Shown in pieces: positions 7,790-14,939 of a DNA stretch of 45,310 bases (position 1 is the first letter of the stretch; each line of letters starts with the position of its first letter). Source of the stretch: AC-32 sp036265535. Its GTDB lineage: Bacteria > Actinomycetota > Thermoleophilia > Gaiellales > Gaiellaceae. The notes under the pieces are model-generated. The model did not search any database and had not been told where the DNA came from. It saw only the letters and a list, made by a program, of their open reading frames with translations. The stretch spans positions 1-45,310 of the forward strand of contig DATAOV010000079.1 of the NCBI GenBank assembly GCA_036265535.1, read 5' to 3'. A program made the position numbers and the translations under genes.

Positions 7790-8814
7790 GCCGGGACCTC
7801 GGTTGCCTGGGAGAACGCAACGAGGGCCTCCAGCCGGACAGCGGCGGCACCCGAGTCGACCGCCTCGCGAGCGAGCTCGAGCCCCTCGGCGAGGTCACGG
7901 CCGTGACCGGCCGCTGCGAGCGCGCCGGCGGCGTTCAGCAGGATCGCCGAGCGCCGGCCGCCGTCCTCGCCGGCGAAGACGGCACGGATCGCATCCGCGT
8001 TCTCGGCCGGCGAGCCACCTCGCAGTTCGGCCGGGTCGCAGCGCGGTACCCCGAGCTCGAGTGGGTCGATCTCACGCTCGCGCACCTCGCCGTAGACGAC
8101 CTCGCAAACGAGGTTCGGGCCCGTCGGCGACAGCTCGTCGATCCCGCCCGCGCCGTGGACCACGAACGCCCGGGCGGCCCCCAATTGGGCGAGCACCTCG
8201 GCGATCGTGCGGACGAGCGACGGCGCGTAGACGCCCACCACCTGCGCTCGGGCCCCGGCCGGGTTGGTCAGGGGGCCGAGCACGTTGAAGACCGTCCTCG
8301 CGGCGAGCTCGCGCCGCACGGGGGCGGCGTGGCGCATCGCCGGGTGGTGCGTCGGTGCGAACAGGAAGCCGAAGCCGAGCTCGTCGATCGAGCGCTCGAT
8401 CCGCGCGGGCGGCAGGTCCAGCTTGAAGCCGAGCGACTCGAGCACATCCGCCGATCCGGACGCCGACGAGACCGCACGGTTGCCGTGCTTCGCGACCGCG
8501 GCACCGGCGGCCGCCGCCACTAGGGCAGCCGCCGTCGAGATGTTGATCGTGCCGGCCCCGTCGCCGCCGGTGCCGGCCGTGTCGACGAGGTCGTCCCGCT
8601 TTGGCCGCACCGAGAGCACATGGGAGCGCATCGCCTCCGCACAGCCGGCGATCTCGTTCACGGTCTCGCCCTTGAGGCGGAGCGCCACGAGCAGGCCGCC
8701 GATCTGCGCCTGGGTCGCCTCGCCGTCCATCACCTCGTTCATGACAGCCCGTGCCTCGTCGCGAGAGAGGTCGCGCCCGTCGAGCAGCCGGGCCAGGGCC
8801 TCCTGCACGGTCAT
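7786..8814 (-). CDS. trpD: Anthranilate phosphoribosyltransferase
   Basis: 342 residues, normal length. It transfers the phosphoribosyl group of PRPP to anthranilate. The PRPP/Mg loop DTAGTGGDGAGTINIST, the KHGNRAVSSASGSADVLE segment and the catalytic-site region FLFAPTHHPAMRHAAPVR are all intact. ATG at 8814 overlaps the trpG stop (ATGA) and its own stop overlaps the trpCF start, consistent with tight translational coupling through the operon. Confidence 0.97.
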   Translation of the reverse strand: MTVQEALARLLDGRDLSRDEARAVMNEVMDGEATQAQIGGLLVALRLKGETVNEIAGCAEAMRSHVLSVRPKRDDLVDTAGTGGDGAGTINISTAAALVAAAAGAAVAKHGNRAVSSASGSADVLESLGFKLDLPPARIERSIDELGFGFLFAPTHHPAMRHAAPVRRELAARTVFNVLGPLTNPAGARAQVVGVYAPSLVRTIAEVLAQLGAARAFVVHGAGGIDELSPTGPNLVCEVVYGEVREREIDPLELGVPRCDPAELRGGSPAENADAIRAVFAGEDGGRRSAILLNAAGALAAAGHGRDLAEGLELAREAVDSGAAAVRLEALVAFSQATEVPA

Positions 8815-9374
8815 CGCGCGCGCTCCAGGAAGTTCCGCGCGAGCGCCGGGCCGGCCGGCGTCAGCACCGACTCGGGGTGGAACTGGACGCCGTCCACGGT
8901 CAGCTCGCGGTGGCGCACCGCCATCACCTCGCCCTCCGCGCAGGTCGCCGAAACCTCCAGGCAGTCCGGGACCGCGGTCGCTGCGAGCGAGTGGTAGCGG
9001 CCGGCCTCGAAGGCCTCCGGGAGACCCCCGAACAGTCCGCGCCCGTCGTGATCGATCGCGCTCGCCTTGCCGTGGACGAGCTGACGAGCCTGCCCGATCT
9101 CGCCCCCGAAGGCCTCGACGATCGCCTGGTGGCCGAGGCAGACGCCGAGCGTCGGCACCGTGGGAGCGAGCCTTCGCACGATCTCCACGGTCGCGCCTGC
9201 AGCCGCCGGACGGCCGGGACCGGGGGAGATGACGAGATGGGAGGGCGCGAGCCCTTCGGCGCCGTCCGGATCGATCTCGTCGTTGCGTCGCACGGTCACC
9301 TCCGCGCCCAGCTCGCCGAAGAGGTGCGCGAGGTTGTAGGTGAAGGAGTCGTAGTTGTCGATCAGGAGTATCAC
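8811..9374 (-). CDS. trpG: Anthranilate synthase glutamine amidotransferase component
   Basis: 187 residues. A class I glutamine amidotransferase supplying ammonia to TrpE. It starts (M)ILLIDNYDSFTYNLAHLFGE; the oxyanion/nucleophile motif is GVCLGHQAI (Cys), and the His-Glu pair is in GVQFHPESVL. GTG at 9374 overlaps the trpE stop by four bases. The PGPG motif typical of the TrpG/PabA group is present (ISPGPGRPA). The operon context favours TrpG; it could also serve p-aminobenzoate synthesis. Confidence 0.95.
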   Translation of the reverse strand: MILLIDNYDSFTYNLAHLFGELGAEVTVRRNDEIDPDGAEGLAPSHLVISPGPGRPAAAGATVEIVRRLAPTVPTLGVCLGHQAIVEAFGGEIGQARQLVHGKASAIDHDGRGLFGGLPEAFEAGRYHSLAATAVPDCLEVSATCAEGEVMAVRHRELTVDGVQFHPESVLTPAGPALARNFLERAR

Positions 9375-10606
9375 GCCCGAGCCTCCGCGAGCTCGATCGC
9401 CGTCTCGAGCGCCGCAAGCTTCCGCAGGCACTCGTCGTGCTCGGCTGCCGGGTCGGAGTCGGCGACGATCCCGGCGCCGGCCTGGAGGAGAGCCGTCCCC
9501 TCGTGCAGCACGACCGTCCTGATGGCGATGCAGGCGTCGAGGGCCTCACCCGGGAGCGCGTAGAGGACGGCGCCCGCGTACGGCCCGCGGCGGTGGTGCT
9601 CGAGCTCCGAGATGAGCTGCATCGCCCGCACCTTCGGTGCTCCGGACACCGTGCCGGCCGGAAAGCACGCGCGCAGGAGGTCGAAGTGCGAGACGCCCTG
9701 CTCGAGCTCGCCGACGACCTCGGAGACGAGGTGCGTCACGTGCGAGAAGCGTTCGGGTTCGAGGTAGCGGGCGAGCCTGACCGTCCCGGACCGGCACACG
9801 CGCGAGAGGTCGTTGCGCCCGAGGTCGACCAGCATCACGTGCTCCGCCCGGTCCTTCTCGGAGCTCAGGAGCCGTTCCGCGTCGCCCTCGCCGGGGCGAG
9901 TCGTGCCGGCGATCGGATTCAGCGAAGCCCGCCGGCCCTCCGCCTTGACGAGCGTCTCGGGGGAGGAGCCAATCAGATCGAGCCCGTCCAGCTCGAGCAG
10001 GAACAGATACGGCGACGGGTTGACGCGTCGGAGCGAGCGGTAGAGCTCGAGCGCCGACGCGGACGTCGGCCGCTCGGCCCGCTGCGAGAGCACGATCTGG
10101 AAAGCGTCGCCGGCCCGGATGTGCTCCTTTGCGCGCACCACCGCACGCTCGTACTCGTGCCGCGAGGGCAGGCGGCGGGTCGAGCCCGCAGGCGCGCGGG
10201 GCTCGGCTGCCGCCGTGGAGGGCTGCGGGCCTGCGAGCAGGTCGGCCACGACTCCCGGATCGCCGCAGAGCACCTCGGCCATCCCGAGGCCGTGGTCGAA
10301 GCGGACGAGCGTGTCGGCGACGACGAAACGGCTCTCCGGCAGGCCGCGCCCGTCGCCGGGCAACGGCACCGTCGGCTCCAGCCGGGCGGCGTGGTCGTAG
10401 CCGAGGTGGCCGACGACGGGCAGCCCGCACCGCTCGGCCTCGGCGAACTCGACCAGCCGCGAGCCTGCGCCGATGAACGAGTGACGCCCCAGCCGGCCCT
10501 TCTCAACCGACTCGAGCAGGAAGCTCGCGCGACCGGACTCGCGCAGGCGGAGGTACGCCCCGAGGGGGGTGATCAGGTCGGTTGAGACGACGGTCAATGC
10601 GTTCAT
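9371..10606 (-). CDS. trpE: Anthranilate synthase component I
   Basis: 411 residues, shorter than the usual 460-520 because of a compact N-terminal domain. It still holds the LLES motif (SFLLESVEKG), which in known enzymes is part of the tryptophan feedback site. The chorismate-binding domain is complete: DAFQIVLSQR, SPETLVK, PIAGTTRPG, DLGRNDLSRV and FPAGTVSGAPKVRAMQ. ATG at 10606 lies just after the attenuator U tract. The nearest Shine-Dalgarno-like sequence, GGAGGG, is 14 bases upstream within the 3' arm of the terminator hairpin. Confidence 0.95.
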   Translation of the reverse strand: MNALTVVSTDLITPLGAYLRLRESGRASFLLESVEKGRLGRHSFIGAGSRLVEFAEAERCGLPVVGHLGYDHAARLEPTVPLPGDGRGLPESRFVVADTLVRFDHGLGMAEVLCGDPGVVADLLAGPQPSTAAAEPRAPAGSTRRLPSRHEYERAVVRAKEHIRAGDAFQIVLSQRAERPTSASALELYRSLRRVNPSPYLFLLELDGLDLIGSSPETLVKAEGRRASLNPIAGTTRPGEGDAERLLSSEKDRAEHVMLVDLGRNDLSRVCRSGTVRLARYLEPERFSHVTHLVSEVVGELEQGVSHFDLLRACFPAGTVSGAPKVRAMQLISELEHHRRGPYAGAVLYALPGEALDACIAIRTVVLHEGTALLQAGAGIVADSDPAAEHDECLRKLAALETAIELAEARA

Positions 10607-10610
10607 GGCA

Positions 10611-10639
10611 AACAAAAAGACCCTCCGGCTGGAAGGTCT
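10611..10639 (-). terminator. trp operon attenuator (Rho-independent terminator)
   Basis: On the minus strand AGACCTTC, loop CAGCCG, GAGGGTCT (8 bp including one G-U) followed directly by TTTTTGTTTG. It lies between the leader peptide stop and the trpE start. The 3' arm carries the only purine-rich ribosome-binding-like sequence for trpE. Alternative pairings that would disrupt it exist: CGGCTG next to the leader stop codon can pair with the loop CAGCCG. Confidence 0.88.
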
Positions 10640-10669
10640 GCGAGCGGAACGAGGTGCGTCTAGGTCAGG

Positions 10670-10735
10670 TCAGCCGACGCTCCCGCCCCGCTCGTGGCGC
10701 CAGGCCCAGCCCCAGGTCTGCGTGACGGAATTCAT
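10670..10735 (-). CDS. trpL: trp operon leader peptide with three near-consecutive Trp codons
   Basis: A 21-codon ORF on the minus strand starting MNSVTQTWGWAW and ending at TGA (10670-10672). Three TGG codons within five codons, placed about 30 bases before a terminator hairpin and 63 bases before trpE, is the classical attenuation arrangement. Ribosome stalling at these codons under Trp shortage would favour antitermination. No Shine-Dalgarno is visible; a TACCCT hexamer lies seven bases before the ATG, so the transcript may begin at the AUG. Confidence 0.9.
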   Translation of the reverse strand: MNSVTQTWGWAWRHERGGSVG

Positions 10736-10742
10736 CGCCCGC

Positions 10743-10772
10743 AGGGTAGGTGTCAACCCGCCCGTACGTCAA
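10743..10772 (-). promoter_or_regulatory. Candidate trp operon promoter
   Basis: On the minus strand TTGACG (10772-10767), an 18-base spacer, then TACCCT (10748-10743), followed after seven bases by the trpL ATG. This fits a primary sigma promoter with a leaderless transcript. A second TTGACA lies between the two hexamers but has no matching -10 at suitable spacing. Confidence 0.55.
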
Positions 10773-10812
10773 GGACGCGGGGCGTTGACATCGGCTGGCA
10801 CACTGAAGTCGA

Positions 10813-11613
10813 ATGAAGGGGTCTTCGGGACTGCTTGCCTCGCCGCGCCGGCGTCGCCGGCTGGCTCGCGTCGCCGTCTTCCTCGGGGTGGCGGGCGCCG
10901 TCGCGTTTGGGATCACCCGGCTGACCCTGAACGAGGGCGTGCACGAGAAGGAGGTCTTCCAGAAGGGGAAGCCGGTCGTGACCGGCAACCAGAAGCCCGT
11001 ACCGCTGGCGAAGGCCGACCGGCGCAAGATCGGAAAGACGCTGGTCGCCTTCGTGCGCGACGGCGTGGCGCAGCGGAACCTGGCCGCCGCCTACGACCTG
11101 GTCACGCCGAGCTTCCGGGGCGGCACGACTCGGGCGCAGTGGCAGCGCGGCTTGTCGCCGATCTACACGTATCCGGCGGTGACGCGAGGGGTCGCGGGGA
11201 ACTGGCGCGTCAACTACTCGTACCGGCGCGACGTCGGCGTCGCCCTGATGCTCTCGTCCACGCGACCGAGGAAGGTGGGCCAGATCATCTTCCACGCGGA
11301 GCTGCGCGAGCAGCGCGGGGCCTGGCGCGTCGACACCTTCTCGCCCATGGCGACGTTCACGCCGATCGGCGTCGGGCGGCAACACGAGACAGGCCCGGCC
11401 GACTACACCGGCGGCTCGCGGGCCGAGCTCCGTGCCGACAAGGCGGCGCTCAGCCCGCTGTGGATCGTCGCCCCGCTCTCCCTGCTGGCGCTGATCGTGC
11501 TCGTCCCTCTCGGGATCGTGCTCACGGGGCGGATGCGCGATCGCCGCGCCGCCCGCGCCCACGAGGCAACCCTGCCGAAAACACTGCCGCCGCTGCCAAC
11601 CCGCCGCGGCTAG
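10813..11613 (+). CDS. Membrane-anchored protein of unknown function (paralog 1 of 3)
   Basis: 266 residues. A basic N terminus (SPRRRRRLAR) is followed by one membrane helix (about 19-36), an extracytoplasmic domain of about 170 residues, a second helix (LWIVAPLSLLALIVLVPLGIV) and a basic tail ending PLPTRRG. The soluble domain contains VRDGVAQRNLAAAYDLVTPSFRGG...W..G, which recurs in the proteins at 25811 and 26397. I do not recognise a named family. The domain has the NTF2-like feel of mycobacterial Mce-associated or lumazine-binding proteins, but this is not established. It is divergent from the trp leader and shares its stop CTAG with the convergent gene. Confidence 0.75.
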   Translation: MKGSSGLLASPRRRRRLARVAVFLGVAGAVAFGITRLTLNEGVHEKEVFQKGKPVVTGNQKPVPLAKADRRKIGKTLVAFVRDGVAQRNLAAAYDLVTPSFRGGTTRAQWQRGLSPIYTYPAVTRGVAGNWRVNYSYRRDVGVALMLSSTRPRKVGQIIFHAELREQRGAWRVDTFSPMATFTPIGVGRQHETGPADYTGGSRAELRADKAALSPLWIVAPLSLLALIVLVPLGIVLTGRMRDRRAARAHEATLPKTLPPLPTRRG

Positions 11614-12158
11614 GACGTCTCGGCCGGCTGCTGCTCCAACAGCTCGAGGAACAGCGCCCGGTAGTGGACCATCGCCGTGCGGAGATCCTCGGTCGAGGCC
11701 TTGCCGCGCTCGTTCGCCGTCGAGATCCCGTGGGCCGCCCGATAGTTCGAGACCACCTCGGGATGGTCGACCGAGACATCGGCAGCCCGCTGGTCGAAGT
11801 CCTCGACCGGGTAGCCGCGCTCGCCCATCACCTTCTGGATCAGCCGGTCGGCGTCGGTGACTGCGGCCGCGGGATCGTCCACGAAGCGCTCCTGCGCATG
11901 CCGCCACTCCTCGGCGTACCGGTCGCGCGCCTCCGGCTCGAGCGGCGTGATCTCCAGCTCTTCCCGGCGCTTCTGCCGTTCGCTCAGGTCGGATTCGGCC
12001 TCGCGCCGAGTAGGCGCATCCGCCACCGTTCGGTCGTACTCGGGGCCGAACGTCTCCTGTAGCCCCTTGCGGCGTCGCGACGCGTAGGCGCTCCATGCGA
12101 GTACGGCGACCACGAGCACCACGCCGATTGCGATCAGAATCCATGCCCAGGTAGGCAT
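11610..12158 (-). CDS. Single-pass membrane protein of unknown function
   Basis: 182 residues. One N-terminal membrane helix (WAWILIAIGVVLVVAVLAWSAY) is followed by a charged, helical cytoplasmic region: a segment around GLQETFGPEYDRTV, then a block rich in Glu and Arg (ESDLSERQKRREELEI), then a conserved-looking tail around DRLIQKVMGERGYPVEDFDQRAADVSVDHPEVV. Similar proteins are widespread as hypothetical genes in actinobacteria; no function is known to me. The ATG at 12158 has a good ribosome-binding site (AAGGAGAGGA). Its upstream region holds a 15-bp tandem duplication. Confidence 0.75.
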   Translation of the reverse strand: MPTWAWILIAIGVVLVVAVLAWSAYASRRRKGLQETFGPEYDRTVADAPTRREAESDLSERQKRREELEITPLEPEARDRYAEEWRHAQERFVDDPAAAVTDADRLIQKVMGERGYPVEDFDQRAADVSVDHPEVVSNYRAAHGISTANERGKASTEDLRTAMVHYRALFLELLEQQPAETS

Positions 12159-12165
12159 CGTCCTC

Positions 12166-12195
12166 TCCTTTCGTCGTTCGTCCTTTCGTCGTTCG
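12166..12195. repeat. Perfect 15-bp tandem direct repeat
   Basis: Two adjacent copies of TCCTTTCGTCGTTCG immediately upstream of the membrane protein at 11610-12158. The AGGA of each copy on the minus strand resembles a ribosome-binding site, so the duplication may simply be a slippage product. Confidence 0.9.
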
Positions 12196-12220
12196 CCGTG
12201 ACGGGCTACCCGACCGCGGA

Positions 12221-12244
12221 AACCGACAAACCGGTCGGGCGGTT
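12221..12244. promoter_or_regulatory. Imperfect 24-bp palindrome, candidate operator of the thiolase gene
   Basis: Half-sites AACCGnC and GnCGGTT flank a central ACCGGT at exact twofold symmetry. It overlaps the expected -35 region of a promoter whose -10 (TACGCT) is at 12254-12259. This is the size and position of a TetR-type repressor site. No regulator gene is adjacent. Confidence 0.5.
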
Positions 12245-12253
12245 GGGCGTTGT

Positions 12254-12259
12254 TACGCT
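12254..12259 (+). promoter_or_regulatory. Candidate -10 element of the thiolase gene (leaderless)
   Basis: TACGCT followed by seven bases and the ATG at 12267. The spacing predicts transcription start at or very near the A of ATG. Confidence 0.45.
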
Positions 12260-12266
12260 GCTCCGA

Positions 12267-13418
12267 ATGTCTCGATCCGTGATCGTCTCGGCCGTTCGGA
12301 CGCCTTTCGGGCGCCTCGGCGGCGCGCTGGCAGAGCACGAGGCGACCGAGCTCGGGGCGATCGCAATCAGGGCCGCGCTCGACCGCGCAGGCGTCGAGAA
12401 CGAGGAGGTCGAGTACGCGGTAATGGGCCAGGTGCTCCAGGGTGGAGCGGGCCAGGCGCCGGCCCGGCAGGCGACGGTGGGAGCAGGCCTGCCGGTCGAG
12501 CTGCCCTCGGACACGATCAACAAGGTCTGCGCCTCCTCGATCCGAGCCGTCGAGATCGCGGATCAGATGATCCGCGCGGGCGACGTCCAGGTCGTCGTGG
12601 CCGGCGGGATGGAGTCGATGTCGAACGCGCCGTACGTGCTCAAGCGCGCGCGCTTCGGCTACCGGCTCGGCGACGGAACGCTGATCGACCTGATGACCCA
12701 CGACGGCCTCACCTCGACCTTCGACGAGCGCCACATGGTCGAGCAGGCCTCGTTCGTCTCCCGCGAGCTCGGCATCTCGCGCGAGGATCAGGATCGCTGG
12801 GCGCTGCGCTCCCACGAGCGCGCGGTCAAGGCGATCGACGAGGGGCTCTTCGAACCGGAGCTCGTCCCGGTCGGCGAGTTCGCCGTCGACGAGGGGCCGC
12901 GCCGTGACACCTCGATCGAGAGGCTGGCGCAGCTGAAGCCGGTCCTCGACCCCGAAGGGACGACCACGGCCGGCAACGCGCCCGGCGTCAACGACGGGGC
13001 GGGCGCCCTCGTCGTCACCAGCGAGGAGTTCGCCCGCAAGCAGGGGCTCGAGGTCCTCGCCACGATCCTTTCCCAGGGGTACGTCGCGGACGAGTTCGCC
13101 TACCTGGCGCGCACCCCGGCGAAGGCCGGCGCGATCGCGCTCGAGAAGGCGGGCAAGTCGATCGAGGACGTCGAGCGGGTCGAGCTCAACGAGGCGTTTT
13201 CGTCAGTGGTTCTGAACTCCACCGAGATGCTGGGCGCCGACCCGGAGCGGGTGAACGTGAACGGCGGCGCGGTCGCGCTCGGGCACCCGATCGGCGCTTC
13301 GGGCGCACGGATACTCGCAACGATGATCCACGAGCTGCACCGCAACGGCGGCGGCCTCGGCCTGGCGGCGATCTGCTCCGGCGGTGGCCAGGGCGACGCG
13401 CTTCTCATAGAGGTCTGA
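12267..13418 (+). CDS. Acetyl-CoA C-acyltransferase (thiolase II family)
   Basis: 383 residues, a full-length thiolase. The nucleophilic cysteine is in NKVCASSIRAVE, the second-half histidine in NGGAVALGHPIGASGAR, and the C-terminal catalytic cysteine in AICSGGGQGDALLIEV. The intermediate VAGGMESMSNAPY and NAPGVNDGAGA segments are typical of acetyl-CoA acetyltransferases. It may act in beta-oxidation or in acetoacetyl-CoA metabolism. ATG at 12267 is chosen over upstream in-frame codons because it gives the standard N terminus SVIVSAVRTPFG. Other fatty-acid catabolism genes follow. Confidence 0.95.
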   Translation: MSRSVIVSAVRTPFGRLGGALAEHEATELGAIAIRAALDRAGVENEEVEYAVMGQVLQGGAGQAPARQATVGAGLPVELPSDTINKVCASSIRAVEIADQMIRAGDVQVVVAGGMESMSNAPYVLKRARFGYRLGDGTLIDLMTHDGLTSTFDERHMVEQASFVSRELGISREDQDRWALRSHERAVKAIDEGLFEPELVPVGEFAVDEGPRRDTSIERLAQLKPVLDPEGTTTAGNAPGVNDGAGALVVTSEEFARKQGLEVLATILSQGYVADEFAYLARTPAKAGAIALEKAGKSIEDVERVELNEAFSSVVLNSTEMLGADPERVNVNGGAVALGHPIGASGARILATMIHELHRNGGGLGLAAICSGGGQGDALLIEV

Positions 13419-13426
13419 CGGATGGT

Positions 13427-13514
13427 TCGGCGTCGCAGCGACATGCAGAGCGGAGTTGGACGGACGACCGGGCCGAGCCCGGCCGTCCTCTGGGTCGGCG
13501 TCGCGAGCGACGCC
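13427..13514. other. Intergenic hairpin cluster with flanking direct repeats
   Basis: Between thiolase and the GNAT gene. A strong hairpin, GGACGACCGGGC, loop CGA, GCCCGGCCGTCC (13462-13488; 12 bp with one mismatch), is flanked by near-identical copies of a TCGGCGTCGC-AGCGAC unit (13427-13442 and 13495-13511, the second with one extra G). The second copy forms part of a perfect hairpin GGCGTCGCGAGCGACGCC (13497-13514). The first hairpin may end the thiolase transcript. Confidence 0.6.
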
Positions 13515-13525
13515 TCAGTCGAAGT

Positions 13526-14050
13526 GTGATCTCGCTCGAGGGTGACCGGGTCTCGCTGCGTCCGCTGCGACCGGAAGAGCTGGAGATGGTCTGGGAGGCG
13601 CGGTTGGGCGACGACACCGCCCCCTGGATGTCGACGCCGCAGGCCTACGAGCGCCTGAAGCAGCGCGTCGCCAACTCGGGCCACTTCGTGGACGGCTGGC
13701 TCGACCTCGGGATCGAATGCGAGGGGCGCCTGGTCGGCGAGATCGACGCGAGGCAGCCGCCGCGCTCGATGCCGCAGGGCGTCTACGAGCTGGGGATCTC
13801 GCTCTTCGAGACGTCCGACCGCGGCCGGGGCCTCGGCACCGACGCGATCCGGCTGCTGACGCGCTACCTGTTCGAGCACCAGGAGGCCGCGCGGGTGCAG
13901 GCTTCCACCTGGGTCGAGAACACGGCGATGCGCCGCGTCTTCGAGAAGCTCGGGTTTACGCAAGAAGGCGTTCTCCGCTCGTACATGCCCTCCGAGCGCG
14001 GCCGCGACGACTACGTCATCTACGCGATCACCGAGGGCGAGCTCGCGTGA
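13526..14050 (+). CDS. GNAT family N-acetyltransferase (RimJ/RimL type)
   Basis: 174 residues. It starts ISLEGDRVSLRPLRPEELE, typical of the RimJ/RimL subgroup. The acetyl-CoA loop is RGRGLGTDAIRLLTRYLFE, and the C-terminal VENTAMRRVFEKLGFTQEGVLR is the standard Asn-x-x-(S/A)-x-R-x-x-E-K-x-G-F motif. The substrate, a ribosomal protein N terminus or a small molecule, cannot be told. GTG start at 13526; its stop overlaps the next gene start by four bases, coupling it to a 3-hydroxyacyl-CoA dehydrogenase without an obvious functional link. Confidence 0.88.
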   Translation: MISLEGDRVSLRPLRPEELEMVWEARLGDDTAPWMSTPQAYERLKQRVANSGHFVDGWLDLGIECEGRLVGEIDARQPPRSMPQGVYELGISLFETSDRGRGLGTDAIRLLTRYLFEHQEAARVQASTWVENTAMRRVFEKLGFTQEGVLRSYMPSERGRDDYVIYAITEGELA

Positions 14051-14877
14051 GGTTCGGCCACCTCCTGGTCGTCGGTGCAGGTCAGATGGGCGGCGGGATC
14101 GCCCAGGTGATGGCGGCCTCCGGCCGCCGCGTGTCGCTCCACGACGCCGCGCCGAGCGCGGTCGAGCATGGGCTGGAAACGATGCGCAAGAGCCTCACGA
14201 GGCTCGCCGAGAAAGGTGGGGCGGACCCGGACGAGGTGCTGGCGCGCGTCGAGCCGGTTGACGACCTCGTTCCGGCCGACCTGATGGTCGAGGCGGTCGT
14301 CGAGGACGCGGCGGTGAAGGAGGACGTCTTTCGGCGTGCCGACGAGGTGCTCCCGCAGGAAGCGGTGCTCGCGTCGAACACCTCCTCGATCCCGATCAGC
14401 ACGCTCGCAGCGGCGACCTCGCGTCCCGACCGGGTGATCGGAATGCACTTCTTCAACCCGGTGCCGGTGCTCCAGCTGGTGGAGGTCGTCCGTGGCCGCG
14501 AGACCTCGGACGAGACCGCGGAGGCGATCACCGACCTCGCGCGGGAGCTGGGGAAGACGCCGGCCGTCGCGAACGACTTCCCAGGGTTCGTCTCGAACCG
14601 GATCCTGATGCCCTACATCAACGAGGCGGTCTGGGCGCTCCACGAGGGCGTGGCCGAGCCGGAGGCGATCGACACGATCGCGAAACTGGGCTTCAACCAC
14701 CCGATGGGCCCCCTCGCGCTGGCCGACCTGATCGGCCTCGACACCTGTGTGGCAATCATGGAAGTGCTGCGCGACGGGCTCGGGGACACACGCTACGAGC
14801 CTTGCCCTTTGCTCAGAAATCTCGTAGATGCAGGGAAACTGGGCCGCAAGTCTGGCGCAGGTTTCTACATCTACTAG
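14047..14877 (+). CDS. 3-hydroxybutyryl-CoA / 3-hydroxyacyl-CoA dehydrogenase
   Basis: 276 residues. The N-terminal Rossmann motif is LLVVGAGQMGGGIAQVMA; the catalytic His is in IGMHFFNPVPVLQLVE, with the supporting Glu nearby; the C-terminal helical domain includes DFPGFVSNRIL and NHPMGPLALADLIGLDT, ending GKLGRKSGAGFYIY. It oxidises 3-hydroxyacyl-CoA with NAD(P), acting between the enoyl-CoA hydratase and the thiolase encoded elsewhere in the window. GTG at 14047 overlaps the preceding stop as GTGA. Confidence 0.94.
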   Translation: MRFGHLLVVGAGQMGGGIAQVMAASGRRVSLHDAAPSAVEHGLETMRKSLTRLAEKGGADPDEVLARVEPVDDLVPADLMVEAVVEDAAVKEDVFRRADEVLPQEAVLASNTSSIPISTLAAATSRPDRVIGMHFFNPVPVLQLVEVVRGRETSDETAEAITDLARELGKTPAVANDFPGFVSNRILMPYINEAVWALHEGVAEPEAIDTIAKLGFNHPMGPLALADLIGLDTCVAIMEVLRDGLGDTRYEPCPLLRNLVDAGKLGRKSGAGFYIY

Positions 14878-14922
14878 CTCAAGACCTCTCGGCTTCCGGC
14901 CGACATAGATAGAAGAAGCTAC

Positions 14923-14930
14923 GAAGGAGG
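14923..14930 (+). promoter_or_regulatory. Ribosome-binding site that selects a CTG start
   Basis: GAAGGAGG, nine bases before the CTG at 14940. It is an almost perfect anti-Shine-Dalgarno complement, and no ATG, GTG or TTG lies at suitable spacing. Confidence 0.65.
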
Positions 14931-14939
14931 ACGGCCGCC

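Noticed and set aside
6476..7906. Plus-strand ORF of 476 codons across trpB, trpCF and trpD
   Set aside because: It lies opposite three recognised trp genes and its product is Arg/Ala/Gly-rich without motifs, typical of a shadow frame.
10785..10790. TTGACA as -35 of the membrane protein gene at 10813
   Set aside because: No TANNNT lies 16-19 bases downstream; the nearest candidate hexamer is only ten bases away.
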